64,000 bases of DNA from G965200765 sp965203865 (GTDB taxonomy: Bacteria > Pseudomonadota > Gammaproteobacteria > Arenicellales > JAJDZL01): NCBI GenBank assembly GCA_965203865.1, contig OZ241916.1:2604001-2668000 (forward strand). The letters are read 5' to 3'. The notes beneath the pieces were generated by a model. It did no database searches. It worked only from the letters and a program-made list of their open reading frames with translations, and was not told where the DNA came from. Positions 58,012-64,000 of this stretch are shown here, one piece after another. Both the position numbers and the translations under genes were made by a program. The stretch's first letter is position 1. Each line of letters begins with the position of its first letter.

Positions 58012-59595
58012 CTACTTGAAGCTCCATCGCTCAGAGGCTTTATGCCCGTCAAGCTCCCATGCAGAACCAATTTCCTCCGGCAACATGATTTTGTCGGAGA
58101 CACCCATCAAGTCTGCTGCAAACAAAGGTACCACGGTTCCGCCTTCTTCCCAATGGAGTCTTTGCATCTCCCAGTACATATCCTTGCGCTTCGCCTTGTC
58201 GGTTTCAGCCCGAGCTTGAATCAGCAAGTTCTGAAATTTCTCGTTGTCCCAATTGTTATCGTTCCAGGCACCGCCTTTTTCGTAAGCAATTGTCCACATC
58301 CAGTCTTGCGTTGGCCGACCAGACCAGTAGCACATGACCCATGGTTTTACCAGCCAGACATTAGACCAGTAGCCGTCGTTCGGCTCGCGAATCACATTGA
58401 TTGAGATTCCTGCCTTCGCCGCGTGCTCCCTGTAGAGTACAGCTGCGTCGACTGCTCCATCAAACGCTGTATCAGCGGCAGACAGTTCAACCGCAAGCCC
58501 CTCCATGCCGGCCTCCTTCAGCAAGAATGCAGCCTTATCAGGATCATACTGTCTTTGTGGTAATTCAGTATTGTAGAACTCCTGCCGACGACCAATGGGC
58601 AGATCGTTTCCAAGTTCACCGTTACCGCCCAGCACTGTATTTAGCAATGCTTCTCTGTCAACCGCCAAACGCAGTGCCTGGCGTACCTTGACATTGTCAA
58701 ACGGAGAAATTCCGGTCTGCATCGGAACGGTGTAATGCTTGGTTCCAACGATCTTGTGCACGCTGACTCCAGGAGTCTTGTCCAGCAGTGAAGCGGTTCT
58801 TTGCGTTACGCGATTGGTAGCATCTACCTGTCCCGTCTTTAACGCATTGTCGCGAGCTGCCGAATCCGAGATGACTGTGATTTCCACACCGTCGAAGTAC
58901 GGTCGACCTTCCTTGAAGTAGTTCTCGTTGCGCTTCGTTACGGAACGCACTCCAGGTTCATAGCTCACCAGTGAAAACGGTCCGGTTCCGACACCGCTTT
59001 CCCAGCCTTCTTCCGGAAACATAGACACATGATAATCACTCAGCAACCATGGAAAATCTGCATTGCCAGATTTCAAAGTCATTTTGACTCCGTAGTCACC
59101 GTCCGCCTTCATATCGACAATTTGACGCATCTGGTCGGCAACTGCCGAAGTAGCGTCAGGACGAGTATGATGCTGAATGGATGCAATGACATCTTTCGAA
59201 GTCAATGTCTTACCATTATGAAATTCTATTCCTTTACGGAGTTTTACATACCATTCCACTGCACCCGGTGCAGGTTCAAGCGATTCTGCAATCTCGCCGA
59301 CGAGTTCTCCGTTTGGCAAAATTTCTGTCAAGTGGCTCCGTAACTGAAATTCCAGATTAATCGGGACACTGTCAGGATGCGTACCCGGGTCAAGCGAGTT
59401 GTCGGTCGATCCGCCACCCATACCCAATCGAAACACACCACCGCGTTTGGGTTCCATTTGCGCCAGTGCCTGGCTACTTAGCAAAACTCCTGGTGCTGCT
59501 CCTGCGGCTCCCAGTACAGCAGCGCGTTGCAAAAATTCACGCCTGCTGATTTTTCCGAGCTTGAATGCTCTTTCCAAATCAAATTTTGATTCCAT
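58012..59595 (-). CDS. Peptide-type ABC transporter substrate-binding protein (Tat-exported, SBP_bac_5)
   Basis: 527 residues from ATG 59595; AAGGAG is eight bases before it but only two before the alternative ATG 59601. The twin-arginine signal SRREFLQRAAVLGAAG (about 17-32) is followed by a cleavage-like SSQALAQ. The mature protein has family 5 features: LEPAPGAVEWYVKLRKGIEFHNGKTLTSKDV at about 106-136 (in parts), GTGPFSLVSYEPG near 208, and QALRLAVDREALLNTVLGG near 312. It binds a peptide, opine or related solute in the periplasm. It is the only binding protein of the operon but is followed by two permease/ATPase sets. Confidence 0.9.
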   Translation of the reverse strand: MESKFDLERAFKLGKISRREFLQRAAVLGAAGAAPGVLLSSQALAQMEPKRGGVFRLGMGGGSTDNSLDPGTHPDSVPINLEFQLRSHLTEILPNGELVGEIAESLEPAPGAVEWYVKLRKGIEFHNGKTLTSKDVIASIQHHTRPDATSAVADQMRQIVDMKADGDYGVKMTLKSGNADFPWLLSDYHVSMFPEEGWESGVGTGPFSLVSYEPGVRSVTKRNENYFKEGRPYFDGVEITVISDSAARDNALKTGQVDATNRVTQRTASLLDKTPGVSVHKIVGTKHYTVPMQTGISPFDNVKVRQALRLAVDREALLNTVLGGNGELGNDLPIGRRQEFYNTELPQRQYDPDKAAFLLKEAGMEGLAVELSAADTAFDGAVDAAVLYREHAAKAGISINVIREPNDGYWSNVWLVKPWVMCYWSGRPTQDWMWTIAYEKGGAWNDNNWDNEKFQNLLIQARAETDKAKRKDMYWEMQRLHWEEGGTVVPLFAADLMGVSDKIMLPEEIGSAWELDGHKASERWSFK

Positions 59596-59601
59596 AATCA
59601 T

Positions 59602-59914
59602 ATCTCCTTTGTGTCTTTCAAATGAGTGTTGAAACCATTAAATTTCTACACTTGCATTATCCAGAGTTGAAGCTAACTAACTGAAAATGATACATTTTCA
59701 TGGAAATTAATTGTTTATTAATAAAACAAGAATAACATAATTGAAACAACTTCAAGAAATTTGTTTCCAAACTCTCAATCGTTTTTTAAATTCAAACCCC
59801 GAAGTTTTCCTGCAAGATTGGCTGATTTTTGTTCATAAAACAAAACCAATCGCCCGGATTTCAATCTGAATATCGAATCATTCGTTCACAAGATTGCAAT
59901 GGTTTGAACGACCG
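59602..59914. other. Intergenic control region of the peptide-type operon
   Basis: 313 bp, A+T-rich. It contains a 19-bp palindrome at 59,682-59,700 and, on the minus strand, GATAAT at about 59,660-59,665 as a possible -10. No gene is seen. Confidence 0.5.
59682..59700 (-). promoter_or_regulatory. Perfect palindrome, candidate operator of the peptide-type operon
   Basis: TGAAAATG ATA CATTTTCA: 8-bp arms with a 3-nt centre, 87-105 bp upstream of the binding-protein start at 59595. On the minus strand it ends about 16 bp before GATAAT, so a bound protein would cover the -35 area. The cognate regulator is not in the window. Confidence 0.55.
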
Positions 59915-60601
59915 TCATACAACACTAATCTCAACTTCTGCAAGATTGTCCACCGCTCCTTTCACCGAATCACCAACCTGTATCGGCCCGACGCCTGCAG
60001 GAGTTCCAGTAAAAATCAAGTCTCCTGCCATCAGTTGGAATGACTCCGAAAGTACTGAGATAATTTCAGGGACAGACCAGATTAATTGACTTAAATCCCC
60101 ATCCTGTCGAATTTCATTGTTCACAGCAAGCCAGATGCGGCCACTGGAAGGATGGCCAACTGAAGCTGCCGGTACGATATGGCTCATTGGTGCTGAATGG
60201 TCGAAAGACTTGCCTGCTTCCCACGGTCTCCCCTGCTGCTTCATTGCCTGTTGCAAGTCCCGGCGCGTAATGTCAATTCCGACTGCGTAGCCGTAAACAT
60301 TCTGAAGCGCATCATCTGCTTGAATATTTGAGCCACCAGACTTTAATGCAACGACCATCTCGATTTCGTGATGAACATTACCGGACAATGGCGGATAGGG
60401 AAATTCGCTGCCACTAGGCAGAATTGCATCAGAGGGCTTTTGGAAAAAGAACGGCACCTCCCGGTCGGGGTCGTGTCCCATTTCCCGTGCATGGTCGGCG
60501 TAGTTGCGTCCTACCAGGTAAATCCTCCGAACTGGATAGACAGCATCCGTTCCAGCTACTTCTAAAACTGATTTTTTAATGTCGGGAATTACGTATTTCA
60601 A
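59915..60601 (-). CDS. Fumarylacetoacetate hydrolase (FAH) family protein
   Basis: 228 residues. TTG 60601 is the start because AGGAGG lies eight bases upstream and the fold begins at once. It contains YLVGRNYADHAREMG (about 28-42), the metal-binding HHEIEMVVAL near 76-85 (Glu-x-Glu), the later Asp in GIDITRRDLQ near 108-117, and FTGTPAGVGPIQVGD near the end. These are the Mg/Mn ligands and catalytic loop of FAH enzymes. Relatives hydrolyse fumarylpyruvate, acylpyruvates or act on hydroxy-ketoacid catabolites. The exact reaction is not readable. It stands in the same direction as the peptide operon, 313 bp away, and may be its own unit. Confidence 0.88.
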   Translation of the reverse strand: MKYVIPDIKKSVLEVAGTDAVYPVRRIYLVGRNYADHAREMGHDPDREVPFFFQKPSDAILPSGSEFPYPPLSGNVHHEIEMVVALKSGGSNIQADDALQNVYGYAVGIDITRRDLQQAMKQQGRPWEAGKSFDHSAPMSHIVPAASVGHPSSGRIWLAVNNEIRQDGDLSQLIWSVPEIISVLSESFQLMAGDLIFTGTPAGVGPIQVGDSVKGAVDNLAEVEISVV

Positions 60602-60873
60602 TTACTGTCCTCCTCGTTATCAGGACTATTTGTCATAAATTCGTATTGTATTGTGCATTCAATTCATCAGAGGTGTATAAAAATCATCTCAAAATTTAAT
60701 TTCATTGCAAATCAATATTCTGCTTTTGACTTGGCATGAGGAAATACGCCCTGAAATGAACAGTATTGCAAGTTGTCAAAATTGTTATATTTATCCCATT
60801 GTTCAGCACGATGTCAAAACCGTGCCGTAACATTGGTGCTTTTTATTAACATGCCATGTATTAAGAATGATCG

Positions 60874-61905
60874 ATGAAACTGAAAAATCAAAGATGGATC
60901 CTCGCTTCTTATCCTGACGGTATGCCAGTCGAGGGAAACTGGCGATTGGAAGATGCCAGTATACCCCAGCCAGGTGAAAACGAAGTACTGGCGAGAGCGT
61001 TGTATCTTTCGGTTGACCCCTATATGCGCGGCCGAATTAGCCCTCAACGCGGCTATGCCAAGGGTGTAGAAATCGGTGAACTGATGGTTGGCGGTGCGGT
61101 TGCAGAAGTGGTGCGTTCCAATCATCCTGATTGGAATGAAGGCGATATTCTTGAAACGATGAAGTTTGGCTGGCAGGAGTATGCGATTGTCAACCCTGAA
61201 GATGCTACAAGAGTGCTTCCCGAACTGGGACCGATTCATGCCTGGCTCAGTTACTTGGGAATGCCGGGAATCACTGCCTGGTGTGCATTGGAAACCATTG
61301 GCAAACCTCAAATAGGAGAAACAGTTTTAATCTCAGCCGCGTCAGGTGCCGTGGGTCAGGTAGCGGGTCAAATTGCAAAAGCGTCAGGAAGTCGCGCAAT
61401 CGCTGTTGCCAGCTCGGCCGCCAAACTTGACTGGTGCAATGAAATCGGCTACGACGGAGGTATAAACTACAGAGAATCTGAAGATTTGACGCGTGACTTC
61501 GCTAAAGCTTGCCCGAATGGAATCAATGTTTATTTTGACAATACTGCCGGTCCCATACATGATGCCGCGATGAAAAACCTGGCTCTAGGAGCGAGAATCA
61601 TAGTCGTGGGCACGGTCAGTCTGGCCGACAAGTTCAACAAGCCTGATATTGGCGAACGATTTTTGAGGCAGATTCTGATTACGCGGGCCAAAGTACAGGG
61701 CTTTCTGGTTTTCGACCACTTGCATCGCTACGATAGCGCGCGCAAGGCGCTGGCAGAACTTGCCGCAGATGGGCGATTGAAATTTAGAACAGATTTTATG
61801 GACGGGATTGAATCCATGCCCACTGCATTTCTGCAGTTATTGAAATCTGCCAACTTTGGAAAGCAACTGGTAAGGACAAAGTATGCGAATTCTTTCGAGG
61901 AGTGA
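60874..61905 (+). CDS. NADP-dependent medium-chain reductase (CurA/leukotriene B4 dehydrogenase-like)
   Basis: 343 residues, zinc-independent MDR superfamily. LSVDPYMRGRISPQRGYAKG (about 46-65, in parts) and PGITAWCALETIGKPQIGETVLISAASGAVGQVAGQ near 130-165 (in parts) give the quinone-oxidoreductase-like core. AASGAVGQVAGQ is the nucleotide-binding turn, and NVYFDNTAGP near 219 is typical of the CurA/PTGR group. These enzymes reduce the C=C bond of enones with NADPH. It stands alone; the ribosome site is weak. Confidence 0.88.
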   Translation: MKLKNQRWILASYPDGMPVEGNWRLEDASIPQPGENEVLARALYLSVDPYMRGRISPQRGYAKGVEIGELMVGGAVAEVVRSNHPDWNEGDILETMKFGWQEYAIVNPEDATRVLPELGPIHAWLSYLGMPGITAWCALETIGKPQIGETVLISAASGAVGQVAGQIAKASGSRAIAVASSAAKLDWCNEIGYDGGINYRESEDLTRDFAKACPNGINVYFDNTAGPIHDAAMKNLALGARIIVVGTVSLADKFNKPDIGERFLRQILITRAKVQGFLVFDHLHRYDSARKALAELAADGRLKFRTDFMDGIESMPTAFLQLLKSANFGKQLVRTKYANSFEE

Positions 61906-61991
61906 ATTTCAAAGAAAGGAATTGCCGGCTTTTGAAAACTTATAGAATACTCTTCGCTTCATTTTTTGGGCACTCGTCCCGAATCAGTCGT

Positions 61992-62429
61992 CTAAAACTT
62001 CCCAAAAAGAATAAAGAACAGAACCACCATTGCAATTAGTAAAAAGCCGTAAAATATTGATATTGACCAAGACACAGCAACTTTAAACACGGTGTCAATT
62101 TCCTGAATATATGGTCGATAGTTCAAATCTCCCGGGACTGCCTGTTTGCCGTTCACAATGGCATCATGCAGTTTTACATAGCATCTTTCAAGTTGAAGGT
62201 ACCTGGCATCCATGAACCAAAAAGCAATGATTGGTATACAACCCCCAATAGCGACTAACCAATGGGGGTCGTCAGACAGTCCGGACAATACGAAAACAGC
62301 AGTAACCAAAGACACTGTCCATGTCTTCATTTGTGCACTGTTTCTTGCCATGCGAGCAATAACACCTTGAACCATTTCAAGATGCTTGTAGTCGGGTGAT
62401 TTGTTTGGTTCTTTGGGTTCACTCGCCAT
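61992..62429 (-). CDS. Small membrane protein of an unnamed family
   Basis: 145 residues. The N-terminal KHLEMVQGVIARMARNSAQM (about 15-34) leads into hydrophobic segments near 35-52, 56-75 and 117-143, so three or four membrane passes. Between them is a polar part with DARYLQLERCYVKLHD. I recall similar proteins (LExIQxVIxRMAxNSxxxKxWxVxLVxAxF) as a widespread family without assigned function, often in accessory regions, but I cannot name it. It lies 42 bp after the methyltransferase gene in the same direction; gaps suggest possible cotranscription. Confidence 0.7.
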   Translation of the reverse strand: MASEPKEPNKSPDYKHLEMVQGVIARMARNSAQMKTWTVSLVTAVFVLSGLSDDPHWLVAIGGCIPIIAFWFMDARYLQLERCYVKLHDAIVNGKQAVPGDLNYRPYIQEIDTVFKVAVSWSISIFYGFLLIAMVVLFFILFGKF

Positions 62430-62471
62430 GCAGGTATATTAACACAACCACCAATACTCCAATTAACCCCA

Positions 62472-64000
62472 TCAAAAATCTGTTGTTACACCCCCTTCGG
62501 CAATTCTCCTGTCAACAAATTCATTCAACTCGTCGCGAATTGCCGGGTCAATCGGCGGTTCTTCATATTCCGCCAATAAACGTTTGTACAACTTGTTCGC
62601 ATGTTCGACGGCTTGCGGCGCTCCTGCTTCGCTCCACGTTTCAAAGTTGCGCCAGTCTGAAATCATGGGAGAGTAAAAAGCGGTTCGATACCGGCTTTGA
62701 GTATGGTCGGTACCAAAAAAGTGTCCTCCATGCCCAGCCTGCTTCATCGCTTCAATTGCAATCTCGTCATCATTTACACGTATCGGCTCCAGATACTCCG
62801 CAACCATTTGCAGCATATCGGCATCGATAACAAACTTTTCAAACGAAGCTGTAAGACCGCCTTCCATCCACCCTGCTCCATGCAGGATGATGTGCGAGTG
62901 TGCATTGACAGAACCCCATAATGAGAATACAGACTCATAGGCAGACTGCGCATCAACAGCGTTGGCGGCGTTCGCATTGGAAGACCGAAGCGGCAATTTG
63001 TACTTTCTGGCCATCTGCCCGCTTGCCAGCGCGGTTTTCATGTACTCAGGTGTTCCAAATGCCGGGGCACCGGAACGCATATCAACATTGGACGTAAATT
63101 CGCCGTAAACAAAAGGCGCACCCGGTCTTGCGGTTTGTGAAATCGCAAGACCAGCGAGAACTTCAGCGTTCTGCTGTGCAATAGCACCGGCAAGCGACAC
63201 CGGTGCCATGGCGCCGGACAGTGTGAACGGTGTCAAAACCACAATCTGGTTTCTTAGCGACATCTCAATAATGCCCTGGCACATATTCGAATCCAGTCTC
63301 AATGGAGAATTGGAATTGATGACTGTGAAAATGCTGGGTTCCCGGTCCAACTGCTCATCGTCAATGCCCCGCGCAATTTTGATAATCTCAAGGGCATCCA
63401 GATTTCTTTGCCTGCCCAGCGAATAGGCATAGAACAGCTTGTCCGTCAATAGCACAAAGTCGCGCAAGCACTCCAAATGACGAATCGCAGCATGGACATC
63501 AACGGGCTCCACAGGATATCCGCCCATCATGTGAATAATGTTCAAATGCTGCGCAAGCTTTAGAAATTTTCTAAAATCCTCTTGGTTTCCCGTTCTGCGG
63601 CCATTGTCCAAATCTGATGCGTGGGGAGCACTTCCAACCGTTGCAAAGCAAATTTGGTCGGTTCCCATTTCAAGATTGTGCCGAGAGTTTCGTGCATGTG
63701 CAATAAACGAAGATCTTGTAGATTTCAAGCACTCTTCAACCATGCCCCGGTCAAAGAACACAATGTCACTGTCACTTGAAACATCTGCTCCTGCGCTTGC
63801 GAGCCTTTTGCGCGCCTCTGGCAACATAATTTCAATGCCGACCTGCTCAAGTATGTCAAGCGAAGAACTGTGAATATACTCAACCTCGTCTTCCGACAGC
63901 GGTTCAATCGGCGGATAGCGATTTGAAACGCGTCGCCATGGAAGCTGCTCTACAGTTTCCAGTCCTTTCCCGACTCCGCGCTGATGAGTTTTTCTTGTTC
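62472..64000 (-). CDS. Trimethylamine methyltransferase family protein (MttB-like, non-pyrrolysine), N-terminus off the edge
   Basis: About 508 codons are visible; the frame is open to base 64,000, so only a short N-terminal piece is missing (full family length is about 510-520). The visible N-terminus contains QLPWRRVSNRYPPIEPLS and EQVGIEIMLPEARKRLASAG, both typical of MttB-family proteins. The barrel core has FTLSGAMAPVSLAGAIAQQN and ARPGAPFVYGEF, and GHGGHFFGTDHTQSRYRTAF lies near the end. No in-frame TAG occurs, so it lacks pyrrolysine and belongs with glycine betaine or carnitine-type demethylases such as MtgB, which pass a methyl to a corrinoid protein. The corrinoid partner is not in the window. 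Fits the nearby quaternary-amine importer. Confidence 0.9.
   Translation of the reverse strand, partial: TRKTHQRGVGKGLETVEQLPWRRVSNRYPPIEPLSEDEVEYIHSSSLDILEQVGIEIMLPEARKRLASAGADVSSDSDIVFFDRGMVEECLKSTRSSFIAHARNSRHNLEMGTDQICFATVGSAPHASDLDNGRRTGNQEDFRKFLKLAQHLNIIHMMGGYPVEPVDVHAAIRHLECLRDFVLLTDKLFYAYSLGRQRNLDALEIIKIARGIDDEQLDREPSIFTVINSNSPLRLDSNMCQGIIEMSLRNQIVVLTPFTLSGAMAPVSLAGAIAQQNAEVLAGLAISQTARPGAPFVYGEFTSNVDMRSGAPAFGTPEYMKTALASGQMARKYKLPLRSSNANAANAVDAQSAYESVFSLWGSVNAHSHIILHGAGWMEGGLTASFEKFVIDADMLQMVAEYLEPIRVNDDEIAIEAMKQAGHGGHFFGTDHTQSRYRTAFYSPMISDWRNFETWSEAGAPQAVEHANKLYKRLLAEYEEPPIDPAIRDELNEFVDRRIAEGGVTTDF

Overview
The window comes from a Gram-negative bacterium, most likely a member of the Pseudomonadota (probably a gammaproteobacterium, marine or host-associated). 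The basis is gene content: ABC importers with periplasmic binding proteins carrying Sec or Tat signals, a flotillin-like SPFH protein, a NupC-type nucleoside transporter, a corrinoid methyltransferase of the MttB family and a TauD-type dioxygenase. This placement is an inference; there is no rRNA or tRNA in the window.

Region 1 (1-28,761, minus strand) is one giant repetitive surface-protein gene. It starts at about 28,761 with an N-terminal signal sequence. It runs 4,947 codons to an in-frame TAG at 13,918-13,920, and the same frame then stays open for another 4,639 codons to the left edge. Domain order from the N-terminus is: an adhesin beta-sandwich module, about 15 cysteine-paired He_PIG-type Ig modules alternating with about 20 companion beta modules, a fibronectin III domain, more He_PIG modules (the TAG lies in one of them), three 'DGISI' modules, then about 31 Calx-beta units. 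An 11-nt poly(C)/poly(G) tract lies about 156 bp upstream of the start.

Region 2 (28,762-31,794) is mostly non-coding. It holds a repeat-rich coiled-coil, membrane-anchored protein and what looks like a decayed transposase. Region 3 (31,795-41,672, plus strand) holds an SPFH/flotillin-like gene and a urea/amide-type ABC importer: Tat-exported binding protein, two permeases, a LivG-type ATPase, and a LivF-type ATPase fused to an amidase-signature hydrolase. An AMP-forming acyl-CoA ligase follows. The layout suggests import of an amide, its hydrolysis and activation of the released acid.

Region 4 (41,700-43,850) is an A+T-richer insertion with a small unknown protein, an SDH_sah-type Clp-fold serine protease and a broken AAA ATPase. 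Region 5 (43,852-50,421) holds a TauD-like dioxygenase, PdxJ, NupC (minus) and a glycine betaine/proline-type ABC importer.

Region 6 (50,477-59,601, minus) is one peptide-type ABC operon. A single Tat-dependent binding protein is followed by two complete sets of two permeases plus one double-ATPase. Region 7 (59,915-64,000) holds an FAH-family hydrolase, a medium-chain reductase, a small membrane protein of a family I cannot name, and an MttB-family methyltransferase cut by the right edge. Together, regions 3, 5, 6 and 7 describe a scavenger of amides, quaternary amines, nucleosides and peptides.
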